Source: Nitrospira sp. ND1
GTDB lineage: Bacteria; Nitrospirota; Nitrospiria; Nitrospirales; Nitrospiraceae
Assembly: GCF_900170025.1 (NCBI RefSeq)
Contig: NZ_FWEX01000006.1
Location: forward strand, 1,387,089 to 1,451,088
Length of the DNA stretch: 64,000 nt
Direction: 5' to 3'
Below, in pieces: positions 27,053 to 35,115 of this stretch. Positions within the stretch are counted from its first letter, which is position 1, and each line of letters starts with the position of its first letter. The translations under genes were made by a program, and so were the position numbers. The notes below the pieces were generated by a model that was not told the DNA's origin, searched no databases, and worked only from the letters and a program-made list of their open reading frames with translations.

Positions 27053-27625
27053 ATGATCAATGCCACACCATTCAGCTCTACGATTGTCCTTCGCGCATTG
27101 CGTGCCGTACGACTCGGCCTCCTGTTTCTCTTAGGTGCGGCCCTTCTGCTGGGAGGACATCCCATGGATGCGTTGGCCAAAACCAAGGGCAAGAGCAGCG
27201 TCCCGCGCCCGGAGCCGGACCTGAAAATTCTCTCGCTGCATGCCGCGCCGATGCCCTACCGCCCGCAAGACGGGCCCTTTCATTTCATCGCGACCGTGCA
27301 ACTGCCCAAGGAAGTCGATGAACAATTGATGCTGGAGGTGTCCGCTCTTGTCACCTCCTCCTCCATGACCTCGCTCCGCTTCCTGTCGATCCGGCAGCCG
27401 GTCAATGAACATGCGCAGACAGCCACCAGCGCCGCTGGGGACACGCCACAGAAACATGTGCAGGTGGATCTCGTGTGGGACGGACTGGACCACAACAAGC
27501 AGCAAGTGCCGGTCGGGTCCTATGAATATGAAGTGCGGGTCAAATTACTGAGTAACGGAGAAAAGGGCCAACGCACGCAGATGTTGTCGTGGCCCAAACG
27601 CGGCAAGTTTGTCGTGAAGAACTAA
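27053..27625 (+). CDS. Secreted protein with an Ig-like fold, function unknown
   Basis: 190 residues from ATG 27053; the open frame from 26987 is less likely because the signal peptide (LGLLFLLGAALLLGG...MDALA) then starts too late. The mature part is short (about 150 residues) and beta-rich, with FHFIATVQLPKEVDEQLMLE and VPVGSYEYEVRVKLLSN. That resembles the FlgD-like/Ig-type 'build a vector and scale it' pattern (PVGSYEYEV). No catalytic motif is seen. The gene lies on the + strand between the - strand larC and larB, so larBC are not one simple operon. Confidence 0.6.
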   Translation: MINATPFSSTIVLRALRAVRLGLLFLLGAALLLGGHPMDALAKTKGKSSVPRPEPDLKILSLHAAPMPYRPQDGPFHFIATVQLPKEVDEQLMLEVSALVTSSSMTSLRFLSIRQPVNEHAQTATSAAGDTPQKHVQVDLVWDGLDHNKQQVPVGSYEYEVRVKLLSNGEKGQRTQMLSWPKRGKFVVKN

Positions 27626-27645
27626 GCCGTCGATTCCGGAACGCC

Positions 27646-27666
27646 GACCGGCCCACTCCGCCGGTC
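27646..27666. terminator. Possible bidirectional terminator hairpin
   Basis: GACCGGC and GCCGGTC pair perfectly (7 bases) around a 7-base loop, in the 52-base gap between the convergent ends of the secreted-protein gene and larB. There is no T tract on either side, so intrinsic termination is uncertain. Confidence 0.35.
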
Positions 27667-27677
27667 AGCGCACTTCG

Positions 27678-28430
27678 TTATGCTTCCCCCACCATGTTGA
27701 TTCGATGCGCGAGGCAACCGGCTCCGAAACCGTTGTCGATGTTCATGACTCCGACTCCTGCCGCGCAGGAATTCAACATGGTCAACAATGCGGCCAACCC
27801 GCCGAAGTGTGCGCCGTAGCCCCGGCTCGTCGGCACCGCAATCACCGGTTGCCGAACCAGTCCGCCGACCACGCTTGGAAGCACGCCATCCATGCCGGCC
27901 ACCACGATGAGGGCCCGGGCATCATGCAACCGTTCCTGCTGCCCCAGCAGGCGATGCAAGCCGGCCACTCCCACATCGTACAACGTGTCGGTCTTGCTCC
28001 CCATGATATCGGCCGTCACACGCGCTTCTTCCGCCACGGGAATATCGGCGGTGCCGGCGGTGACGATCAATACGGCCCCCCGGCGCACCAACTTGGGCGG
28101 CGCAATGGCGACGACCCGCGCCGCTTCGTGGTAGACCGCCCGCTTGCTCACGCGCAGGAGCGCCCGCGCAACCGAGGGTTCCACCCGCGTCGCCAGCAAG
28201 GCGTTGTTCTTCCTCAAGAGCGTCTTCGCGATGGCAACCACCTGTGATACCGTCTTGCCTTCGCAAAAAATGACTTCCGGAAACCCCTGGCGTAGCGCGC
28301 GATGGTGATCGAGCGAGGCAAATCCCAAGTTTTCATACGGCAGGGTGCGTAACCGGTGAAGCGCATCCGGCACCGCAAGAGCGCCCTGCTGAACCTTCGT
28401 GAGCAACGCCTGGAGCTGGTCCTGATTCAT
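27678..28430 (-). CDS. larB: Nickel-pincer cofactor biosynthesis protein LarB (carboxylase/hydrolase)
   Basis: 250 residues. LarB carboxylates the pyridinium ring of nicotinic acid adenine dinucleotide and hydrolyses the phosphoanhydride, the first step of nickel-pincer cofactor synthesis. The C-terminal half is PurE-like: IVTAGTADIPVAEEA, VGVAGLHRLL, VVAGMDGVLPSVVGGLV and PTSRGYG. The N-terminal part (DHHRALRQGFPEVIFCEGK) is the typical LarB extension. The start overlaps the gpsA stop by 4 bases, so larB is translationally coupled to gpsA rather than to larC. Confidence 0.93.
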   Translation of the reverse strand: MNQDQLQALLTKVQQGALAVPDALHRLRTLPYENLGFASLDHHRALRQGFPEVIFCEGKTVSQVVAIAKTLLRKNNALLATRVEPSVARALLRVSKRAVYHEAARVVAIAPPKLVRRGAVLIVTAGTADIPVAEEARVTADIMGSKTDTLYDVGVAGLHRLLGQQERLHDARALIVVAGMDGVLPSVVGGLVRQPVIAVPTSRGYGAHFGGLAALLTMLNSCAAGVGVMNIDNGFGAGCLAHRINMVGEA

Positions 28431-29455
28431 GACGGGCTCTTCTCCCCCTTGGCTTCGCGCTCCATGAGATCACCGACCGCCTGACGACAGGACTTGTCGG
28501 CAAAGAGCACCGCGTTTACTTCCTGCACAATCGGCATATCCACCCCACAGCGCAGGGCGAGCCCCAATGCCGCCTTGGCCGTGCGCACGCCTTCCGCCAC
28601 CGCCTGCATGCTCGCGAGAATTCCCTCCAAGCGTTCGCCTTTACCCAACCGCACCCCGACTGAATGATTGCGGCTCAAGGGACCGGTGCAGGTCAGAATG
28701 AGATCACCGACCCCTGAGAGGCCATAGAAAGTCCGTGGATCAGCACCCATCGCCACACCCAGCCGGATCATTTCGGCCAGGCCGCGGGTAATGAGCGCGG
28801 CGCGGGCGTTATGCCCGAGTTCCAACCCATCCACGACACCGGCAGCCAGGGCCATCACGTTTTTCAAGGCGCCGCCGAGTTGCACGCCGATCAAGTCATC
28901 GTCCGCATAGACGCGAAAGTTCGGCGTCATGAACAGCGACTGGATCGCCTTGACGACACCGGCATCCTGCCCGGCGAGACACAGCGCCGTCGGTTTCCCA
29001 CGGCTGACCTCACTGGCAAAACTCGGTCCCGACAAGACCAACAAGGAACCCTGCATGTGCGAGGGCAACACGCTCTGCATGACCTGCGTCACGAGCGCAA
29101 GCGTCTCTTCTTCGATCCCCTTGGTCGCACTGACCAGCGGAATGGGCTGCGGCAATAAGACTGCAACCCGGCTCAGCACCGTTCTCGCTACATGCGAGGG
29201 CACCGCAAAAATCAGGCAATCAGCGCCTGCGATGGCGTCGGATAAGACATTCGTTGCCGAGAGGGTCGGCGGAAGCAACACGCCCGGAAGGTACACCGTA
29301 TTTTCACGCCTGAGCTGGATCGCCTGAACGACTTCCGGCTCATGGGCCCACAAACAGACGGGCACCTGTTTCTCGGCCAGATGCCGGGCCAACGCCGTCC
29401 CCCAGGCCCCGGCGCCGATGACTGCCACATGCTTGATGGCCGGTTGCTCCATCAC
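28427..29455 (-). CDS. gpsA: NAD(P)-dependent glycerol-3-phosphate dehydrogenase
   Basis: 342 residues. GpsA reduces dihydroxyacetone phosphate to sn-glycerol-3-phosphate for membrane lipid synthesis. The nucleotide-binding loop is VIGAGAWGTALARHL. KGIEEETLALVTQV and the conserved block GGALKNVMALAAGV...GLELGHNARAAL, which carries the catalytic lysine and substrate-binding residues, are intact, as is SGVGDLILTCTGPLSRN. Length is normal. A consensus promoter lies about 70 bases upstream on the same strand. The stop overlaps larB. Confidence 0.95.
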   Translation of the reverse strand: MMEQPAIKHVAVIGAGAWGTALARHLAEKQVPVCLWAHEPEVVQAIQLRRENTVYLPGVLLPPTLSATNVLSDAIAGADCLIFAVPSHVARTVLSRVAVLLPQPIPLVSATKGIEEETLALVTQVMQSVLPSHMQGSLLVLSGPSFASEVSRGKPTALCLAGQDAGVVKAIQSLFMTPNFRVYADDDLIGVQLGGALKNVMALAAGVVDGLELGHNARAALITRGLAEMIRLGVAMGADPRTFYGLSGVGDLILTCTGPLSRNHSVGVRLGKGERLEGILASMQAVAEGVRTAKAALGLALRCGVDMPIVQEVNAVLFADKSCRQAVGDLMEREAKGEKSPS

Positions 29456-29525
29456 TGCCCCACCACCATGACGTGGCAGAGCGGGCCGGCAGCTGGAATG
29501 CAGAATGCAGACTTCATGGACGCGG

Positions 29526-29555
29526 ATTATAGGAAGGGGCTTTGAAAGCTGTCAA
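29526..29555 (-). promoter_or_regulatory. Consensus sigma70-type promoter for gpsA-larB
   Basis: On the - strand TTGACA (29555-29550) and TATAAT (29531-29526) both match the sigma70 consensus exactly, with an 18-base spacer. The predicted transcript would start near 29519, giving a leader of about 60 bases before the gpsA ATG. Confidence 0.75.
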
Positions 29556-29633
29556 CGAAGCGATGCCCTCTCTCGCCACTGGAAATCCTGCCGCCGTCGC
29601 GTTAGGCTACAGACTTCATCTGGAACGACTGTC

Positions 29634-29993
29634 ATGAAACCCTGTCCTGCCTGCGGACGTGGCCTACCGGAAATCAACCGCTATTGCACCCACTGCGGAG
29701 CAGGTGTTAGCCCTGACACCAGCCGGAGAACGGCGGCGACTCCTCCCGGACCGGCCAAGGAACAGCTGAACCTGAATATCCTGTACGGCATGGTGACCGT
29801 CCTGATTGTCTCCCTACTCATGCCGCCCTGGGAAACGCCCCCCTCACAGCCGGCGGCCTTTCTCGGGTTTCATTTCATCCTCTCCCCGCCGCAACCGGAT
29901 GCCCTCGTCAGCCGGCTGCTGCTCACGATTGAGCTCACCACCACCGCCATCGCCGGCCTGTATCTGTCGTTTCTATTCCGCACGAGACAATAG
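29634..29993 (+). CDS. Zinc-ribbon membrane protein
   Basis: 119 residues from ATG 29634; a longer frame from 29505 has no support. The N terminus carries a CxxC...CxxC zinc ribbon (CPACGRGLPEINRYCTHCG). A polar linker follows, then two transmembrane helices (ILYGMVTVLIVSLLM and LLTIELTTTAIAGLYLSF). The loop between them is proline-rich (PPWETPPSQP). Function unknown; zinc-ribbon plus membrane-span proteins are common, poorly characterised envelope proteins. It is divergent from gpsA and precedes an inverted-repeat element. Confidence 0.7.
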   Translation: MKPCPACGRGLPEINRYCTHCGAGVSPDTSRRTAATPPGPAKEQLNLNILYGMVTVLIVSLLMPPWETPPSQPAAFLGFHFILSPPQPDALVSRLLLTIELTTTAIAGLYLSFLFRTRQ

Positions 29994-30084
29994 CCGGTCC
30001 ATCGTCGGACGTCACGCGTCACCCGTGAACGGACTGTCCTTCCGGTCACCATTGCGCTTGACCAATGACGGTTGCCGTTTCTGC

Positions 30085-30263
30085 TTAACCCGGACTATTC
30101 ATGACTACCTACTCCGGCGTCCGACCCTCTCGCCCGGCGAGGCTTTTCTCGTTCGCTCATCGACGGACTGCGAGTACGCCTGCGTCGGCCTCACGTGCGA
30201 GTGACCTCGGCTGGCTTCCGTCTCGAACGCCTCGCGACGGCATTCATGAATGCTCCGGGTTAA
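30085..30263. repeat. Inverted-repeat element, family 2
   Basis: The 20-base ends TTAACCCGGACTATTCATGA (30085-30104) and the matching right end (30244-30263) are inverted repeats with three mismatches. The 139-base interior is GC-rich and has no gene. The terminal sequence is clearly related to the element at 44638-44779 (shared core CCCG...ATTCATGA). The right end includes the TAA stop of the amidinotransferase gene (30260-30262). It resembles a MITE or a long bidirectional terminator. Confidence 0.75.
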
Positions 30264-31060
30264 TCCAGGGCGAGAGTCAGGCATTTGGCTGCGCCGCCCG
30301 ACTTCATGAATTCGTCCAACTGAACGGGATGGGCGCGATAGCCTCGATCTTCCAGGAGCTTCGTCGTGAGCGGACAACCGGCGGGGATCACGACCTGTTT
30401 GCCGATACAGACCGCATTGCAGGCAAATCTAAGCGCTTCTTCTTGAGGCACCGCGAGCCGACGATCCTCCGGGACCCGTTCCGCGATGGCCGCCTGGCCG
30501 TAGGAATCGAAGGCCAAGGGGAGATAGAGCAGGTCCCCGCCGCTGAGCGGACAAAAACAGGTGTCGAGGTGATAGAAGCGGCTGTCGATCAATTCGAGAG
30601 GAATGATTTCCCGCTGGAAGATTTCGCTTAACTTCGGAAACGCCCGTATATCCGACCGCTGGCGGTATCCGCCGAACCAGGTGTCCGGAAATCCCAGCAG
30701 ATCGCCGGCGCCTTCGAAATACAGGGACGGGTCGAGCGTCAATACTTCATATCCGCGTTCACCGAACCATCGCGCAAAATGCGCTTCCTCCCGCTGTCGC
30801 TCCGGATAGCGAAAGCGGCTCACCAGCGCGCGACGACCGACGACGACTCCCGCATTGGCCGTAAAGACCAGGTCGGGCAGCCCCTGAACAGGCTGCATCC
30901 GCTCAACCCCGACACCGACATCCTGCTCCAGCACGGTCATCAGCGCCTGCCATTGCCGGACGGCACGCGCTGGATCCACACCGTTTTCCCGCCGCATCCA
31001 GGGATTGATCTCGTAATCGATCTGAAAATAATCGGGGGGGCACACGAGCAGGCGGCTCAT
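30260..31060 (-). CDS. Amidinotransferase-fold enzyme, probable arginine dihydrolase
   Basis: 266 residues from ATG 31060, which overlaps the upstream stop as ATGA; a GTG at 31069 is the alternative. The guanidine-modifying fold residues are visible: Asn in YEINPW, DLVFTANAG near residue 69, Glu/Asp in YFEGAGD, His in FYHLDTCF and the nucleophilic Cys in AAKCLTLALD near the C terminus. An Asn in the FTANAG position, rather than the Asp of typical deiminases, is what I recall as characteristic of cyanobacterial ArgZ/AgrE arginine dihydrolase, which turns arginine into ornithine, CO2 and two ammonia. The upstream partner is the ornithine cyclodeaminase domain found fused to this enzyme in AgrE. 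A dimethylarginine hydrolase or deiminase role is the main alternative. Confidence 0.75.
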   Translation of the reverse strand: MSRLLVCPPDYFQIDYEINPWMRRENGVDPARAVRQWQALMTVLEQDVGVGVERMQPVQGLPDLVFTANAGVVVGRRALVSRFRYPERQREEAHFARWFGERGYEVLTLDPSLYFEGAGDLLGFPDTWFGGYRQRSDIRAFPKLSEIFQREIIPLELIDSRFYHLDTCFCPLSGGDLLYLPLAFDSYGQAAIAERVPEDRRLAVPQEEALRFACNAVCIGKQVVIPAGCPLTTKLLEDRGYRAHPVQLDEFMKSGGAAKCLTLALD

Positions 31061-32301
31061 GGACGCCACCCGAGTTCACGCGCGAGTTCCGTGAGAAAGG
31101 AGGCGGCATCCATGACAAGGCCGACGGCTTGGAAACTGCCACGGTCAGCCAATTTCGTCGGCACCGCCGGATTCACATCGACGCACACCGTGGGCACGGT
31201 GGCCGGCAACAAATTGCCGGTCGCGATCGCATGCAGCGTGGATGCAACCAGTAAGGCAAGTCCGACCCCTGGAATTTCCGCGCGCATGGCCTGCTGCGCC
31301 GCCATGGAGTCCGTCAGCACCCCGGGCAAGGGACCGTCGTCGCGAATGGTGCCCGCCATCACCAGCTTCACATCGCACCGCACAGAGGCCGCCATGATTC
31401 CGCCGGTGATGACGCCCGACCGCACAGCCTGCTCGATGCTGCCGATGGTACGAATGCGATTGATGGTGCGCAGATGATGCTCATGCCCGTGCGGCACCGA
31501 ACGGCCGGCCGTCAGCCCATACCCGAGCGACGTGCCGTAGAGTGCGGCTTCCATATCGTGCGCAGCCAAGGCATTGCCGCAGAACAAGACCTGTATGTAC
31601 CCGGACTCGATCAACCACGCCAGGGCCTCTCGCCCCCCGGCGTGCACGATCGCCGGGCCGCCGGCAAAGAGCACCTTGGCCCCGGCGCGCCCCTGTCGAT
31701 GCCATTCGCGCAACTTCTGCATGCGCTGAGCGATGTCGGCAATGACAGGGTGATGCGGCCGCTCCGACGACACCACAGATTCCATAAATCCGAACACGTC
31801 ACGCTCGACAGGACGAGCGAGGGGTGTAACCCTGATTCCCTCCCGCCCGGTCACGATGAGGTCGCCGGCTGTCACCGCCCCCATGGGAACGGTCCTGGCG
31901 CGGGCCTTGGCCGGATCGACACAGATGCCAAGGTCCATTTCCATGCCCTCCACCTCCACCCACTCGCCATCCAGACGAATCTGGGTCGGCAAATGTGTCG
32001 TCGCATAGAACTGTTCGGGAAACACTCCCGGAGCCGGTGCCGGCTCGAAGCGACAGTCCGCTTCACGCTCAATGGCGGCACCGTGAGGTTGGATGGCCCG
32101 CAGAATTTCGGCCAACAGGCGGCCGGACGGGGCTCGCACCACAATCCGCGCCTGGGAAGAGGCATCCCTGGTCGCGCCGATCTTGACGTCCTGCAGATCG
32201 AAAGTACCGCCCATCATCAGAATCGTATCCAGGACTTTGGCCAGGATCAACGAATCGATAATGTGCCCCTGCAGGAACACGGTTTCTTGCGATGCGGTCA
32301 T
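31057..32301 (-). CDS. LOR/SDH-type ornithine cyclodeaminase (TIGR00300 family)
   Basis: 414 residues from ATG 32301, preceded by AGAGGT; the open frame up to 32562 is not used because its extra N terminus has no domain character. The N-terminal part (VFLQGHIIDSLILAKVLD, then FDLQDVKIGATRDASSQARI) is the LOR/SDH conserved domain. The C-terminal part has the NAD-binding region (VLFAGGPAIVHAGG, VLFCGNALAAHD) and the AAHDMEAALYGTSLG and GHEHHLRTINRIRTIGSIEQ blocks. In methanogens this single-domain form makes proline from ornithine; in Nostoc it is the C-terminal half of AgrE. The overlap with the downstream amidinotransferase suggests a two-gene version of the same pathway, arginine to proline with ammonia release. 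Confidence 0.85.
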   Translation of the reverse strand: MTASQETVFLQGHIIDSLILAKVLDTILMMGGTFDLQDVKIGATRDASSQARIVVRAPSGRLLAEILRAIQPHGAAIEREADCRFEPAPAPGVFPEQFYATTHLPTQIRLDGEWVEVEGMEMDLGICVDPAKARARTVPMGAVTAGDLIVTGREGIRVTPLARPVERDVFGFMESVVSSERPHHPVIADIAQRMQKLREWHRQGRAGAKVLFAGGPAIVHAGGREALAWLIESGYIQVLFCGNALAAHDMEAALYGTSLGYGLTAGRSVPHGHEHHLRTINRIRTIGSIEQAVRSGVITGGIMAASVRCDVKLVMAGTIRDDGPLPGVLTDSMAAQQAMRAEIPGVGLALLVASTLHAIATGNLLPATVPTVCVDVNPAVPTKLADRGSFQAVGLVMDAASFLTELARELGWRP

Positions 32302-32408
32302 GACGGACCTCTCACGACTCGTGCCGGCGCCGGAGCGGAAGGCGTCCGGGAGGAACATGCCTGACTCTGTAAATTCTACCATCTGCCGGAAGGAATGAGG
32401 CGCGAGGG

Positions 32409-33461
32409 TCAGTCGCTTTTCTTCACCACTTCCCGCAGGACGCTCGTGGCGTAGGAACCGGGAGGGAGCCAGAAGCCAAGGGTCAGCACAGTGCCCTCCA
32501 GCGACCAGGACAACTCGTTGAGACGGACGCGCAGGGCTCGCCGTTCGCCACGGAATCCACATTCGGCGCCGGCTTTCGACAGAAGCTCCGGCGTGGTGCC
32601 CAGCTCAGCCACCACGGCCTGTTCAATGTCACCCGGGACCCCCGTCGCCCAGGGTGCGCGGGAGCCAAAGAGTGGTCCGGTCGGACTGATCTCAAACCGG
32701 TCGGCACGCGGCTGCTCGACCTCCGGCTGCTCTACAGGAAAACAGGCACCGTTGTCCGATTTCATCGCCCAGTCGCCCAGAAACACCCGGTCGATGCTCT
32801 CGATCCGTTTGGCGACGATGCGATTGAACACATGGGACTGGTAGGCATTCATGAACCAGATGCGTTTGTTGCGAGGCATCTTGTTCCGACGGGCCGCGTC
32901 CTGGAGCAACTCGGCACCCAATTGAAAGTTCGTCCCCGATCGCCCTTGCCGTTGCGGACCAAAATAGTTGGGGACGCCCCGCCGCACGAGTTCATCGAAC
33001 AACTCTTGCAGGTCGTCTTCGCTGCGCTCCCGAACATCCCGGATCACCAGACGAAACTGGTTGCCCGCATGATGCCCCTTACGAAGCCGGTTGCGATGGC
33101 GCCCCAGGACTTCCAGCGCCAGCAACCGCTCGTCGGTGGGTAATGCCGAGATGGTCTCTGCCTTCACTCCCTGCAACGACAACATCTGCGTCGTCACGGC
33201 CTGCGCATCTTTCAGCCCGGCCACCCCGATGGTCTGGGCTTTCACGTGGAGCTGGGAGGCAAGTCGCAAGACGAGATCCGGCGTGGACAGCCCCCGTTTC
33301 TTTACCCGGATATACAGATGCTCACCTTCGCCGCAAGGCAAATACAGTGGCCGTTCCTCCACACAAAAATCATCCGGAGTACTGCGAATCCGGCCGCCGA
33401 GGGCAGGAACCGAGGCGGTCAAATAGGGCACCGTGTCATCGAGCCAGGACGGAGGCGGCAT
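32409..33461 (-). CDS. truD: tRNA pseudouridine(13) synthase TruD
   Basis: 350 residues. TruD makes pseudouridine at position 13 of certain tRNAs. The catalytic Asp lies in VAGLKDAQAVTTQ. Other family blocks are VEERPLYLPCGEGEHLYIRV, GNQFRLVIRDV, VPNYFGPQRQGR and FMNAYQSHVFN. The TRUD insertion domain and the C-terminal RALRVRLNELSW block are present, so the gene is full length. AGGAAACC precedes the ATG. It shares its upstream region with a divergent secreted-protein gene. Confidence 0.95.
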   Translation of the reverse strand: MPPPSWLDDTVPYLTASVPALGGRIRSTPDDFCVEERPLYLPCGEGEHLYIRVKKRGLSTPDLVLRLASQLHVKAQTIGVAGLKDAQAVTTQMLSLQGVKAETISALPTDERLLALEVLGRHRNRLRKGHHAGNQFRLVIRDVRERSEDDLQELFDELVRRGVPNYFGPQRQGRSGTNFQLGAELLQDAARRNKMPRNKRIWFMNAYQSHVFNRIVAKRIESIDRVFLGDWAMKSDNGACFPVEQPEVEQPRADRFEISPTGPLFGSRAPWATGVPGDIEQAVVAELGTTPELLSKAGAECGFRGERRALRVRLNELSWSLEGTVLTLGFWLPPGSYATSVLREVVKKSD

Positions 33462-33504
33462 AGGTTTCCTTCTCGTGCTTCATCGGGCACAATTGCGGTC
33501 ATTT

Positions 33505-33535
33505 GGGTAGGCACAGGCCCTACCCGTGTTATACT
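33505..33535 (+). promoter_or_regulatory. Extended -10 promoter with a dyad over the -35 region
   Basis: TGTTATACT (33527-33535) is an extended -10 box. Just upstream, GGGTAGG (33505-33511) and CCTACCC (33519-33525) form a perfect 7-base inverted repeat with a 7-base centre where the -35 element would be. The layout suits an operator for a repressor or activator of the gene at 33583, but no regulator is identified. Confidence 0.45.
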
Positions 33536-33582
33536 CGAATGAGGCCGTCCACGACTCCTGCAATTATCTGTAGACGAACCCG

Positions 33583-34248
33583 ATGTCGATCCGATTTGGT
33601 CATATCTGCTGCGCCGTCTGGCTGCTGTGCTGCGCGATGACGGCCGGCTTCGCCCCCTCATCCATGGCCGCGACCCGGTTGAACGGCATCGATGTCTTCG
33701 CCCAATTCACCCAGCACATCCGCCGCCAGGCTGACACCGACAAGCAGGCCTTTGCTGTGGCCAGTCAATGCATGACCTGGTTCTACAAGCAGCAGCGGCA
33801 CAAACCCGACCCGCCTGCCGTGCAGAACATTGCCTGGAGCCGACAGACAACGTCACCATGGATCTTCGCTGATTCTTCAGAGCAGGAAGGCTCCGACTGC
33901 CGCACGCGTTACCCGGGCGGGATCGACGCCGTTCGCAACGACTTCCAACGCACCCAGGCGTTTCTCTCCCTCAGCCTGACCTTTTACGAGTTCGCCCTGG
34001 TCGGGGACGGCGACGACAACTCGACCTACAGCAGCCGTGAACTGCACGACATGCTGATGGCGCTGAACCTGGCCGCTGAACCATCGCTTGGAGCGGATGC
34101 CCATCTCCGTTCCCTCACTTCACACTTCGATTCCCTACACGAAGCCCGGGGCATGGAAGCGCTCATGACCGGCATGGGCAAACTGTATGACCAGGGCTAC
34201 CGCGTTACCACCGCAGACAAGGCGCATCTCAATCGAGTGATGGAATGA
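33583..34248 (+). CDS. Secreted protein of unknown function
   Basis: 221 residues. The signal peptide (CAVWLLCCAMTAGFAPSSMAA) is clear. The mature part starts ATRLNGIDVFAQFTQHIRRQ. It is mixed helical with a few cysteines (SQCMTWFYKQQ, SDCRTRYPGG) and a C-terminal helix. The DGDDNSTYSSRELHDML stretch is acidic and looks like an EF-hand-type loop (DGDDNSTYSSRE), so calcium binding is conceivable. No family recognised. Its last codons overlap the metallophosphoesterase start (ATGA), so the two proteins are made together. Confidence 0.65.
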   Translation: MSIRFGHICCAVWLLCCAMTAGFAPSSMAATRLNGIDVFAQFTQHIRRQADTDKQAFAVASQCMTWFYKQQRHKPDPPAVQNIAWSRQTTSPWIFADSSEQEGSDCRTRYPGGIDAVRNDFQRTQAFLSLSLTFYEFALVGDGDDNSTYSSRELHDMLMALNLAAEPSLGADAHLRSLTSHFDSLHEARGMEALMTGMGKLYDQGYRVTTADKAHLNRVME

Positions 34249-35078
34249 TCTCCTCCTTGATGCGGTGGCAGGAGCTGACGCGCGTCTGGATCGGCCATTG
34301 GCTGAGCCGCCCCTTTCATCATCTGTTCAATGTGATGCCGGGGGTCGAAATCGGGCTGTCCGCGCCGGCCATCACCCGCCTCTCCCTCATCCATGCTCCG
34401 CTGGCGGGCCGGCGAGCCGTGCATCTCAGCGACCTCCATCTGGACCGCTATCGCCCCAGACACCGGGCGCTCGTCCGCACCGTCGCCGACTTGAGGCCGG
34501 ATTGGATCTTTATCACCGGCGACCTCCTGAACGTCCGCGACGGCCTGCCGCATGTGCTTCGCTTTCTGACGGAACTCCGGCGTCTGGCACCGGTCTTCGT
34601 CACGCTCGGTAACCACGACCACTACAGTGGCATCCGGGTGGACGAATTTACCGAGCAATTCGACCGACGCAAGGTCACGCTCCTGCTCAACCAAGTCACG
34701 TTCCTGCCGATGGACACAGGGGAACTGGCCATCGTCGGGCTTGACGATCCGTCACTGCACCGTGCGGATCTCCGTTGCATTCCCTCATCGCGGGCGGGAC
34801 GATTCACTCTCGTGCTGGCGCATGCGCCGAATATCCTGGACCAGCTCGCGCCTGAACACCACGTGGACTTGACCCTCTGCGGACACAGCCATGCCGGGCA
34901 GTGGCGGATCCCCTCCATTCCCACGTTCTGGTTGCCGCCGGGCTGCCATGGGCGGACAAACGGCATGTATACCAAAGGCACCCACCGGCTCTACGTGAAC
35001 CGTGGGATCGGATGGTCGGTCATCCCCATGCGGTTGAATTGCCCGCCTGAAATCGTTCTGCTCGAATGGGCCGCGTAA
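34245..35078 (+). CDS. Metallophosphoesterase (YaeI-like)
   Basis: 277 residues with the full calcineurin-like metal-site series: HLSDLHLD, ITGDLL, LGNHDHY, LAHAP and CGHSHAGQ. After a short N-terminal region lies a hydrophobic stretch around the start of the fold; the YaeI/LpxH-like branch is often membrane-associated. YaeI-type enzymes hydrolyse phosphodiesters, but the natural substrate of this one is unknown. The last conserved block is TKGTHRLYVNRGIGWS. It is translationally coupled to the secreted protein upstream. Confidence 0.88.
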   Translation: MISSLMRWQELTRVWIGHWLSRPFHHLFNVMPGVEIGLSAPAITRLSLIHAPLAGRRAVHLSDLHLDRYRPRHRALVRTVADLRPDWIFITGDLLNVRDGLPHVLRFLTELRRLAPVFVTLGNHDHYSGIRVDEFTEQFDRRKVTLLLNQVTFLPMDTGELAIVGLDDPSLHRADLRCIPSSRAGRFTLVLAHAPNILDQLAPEHHVDLTLCGHSHAGQWRIPSIPTFWLPPGCHGRTNGMYTKGTHRLYVNRGIGWSVIPMRLNCPPEIVLLEWAA

Positions 35079-35115
35079 TCGTTCGACCATCTGCTCTGCC
35101 CGCTACGTTACCTTC

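Noticed and set aside
31474-32364. 296-codon frame antisense to the ornithine cyclodeaminase
   Set aside because: The LOR/SDH motifs on the - strand are unambiguous; the antisense frame is low-information.
32302-32562. N-terminal extension of the ornithine cyclodeaminase to 32562
   Set aside because: The added residues have no domain character, and a good ribosome-binding site precedes ATG 32301.
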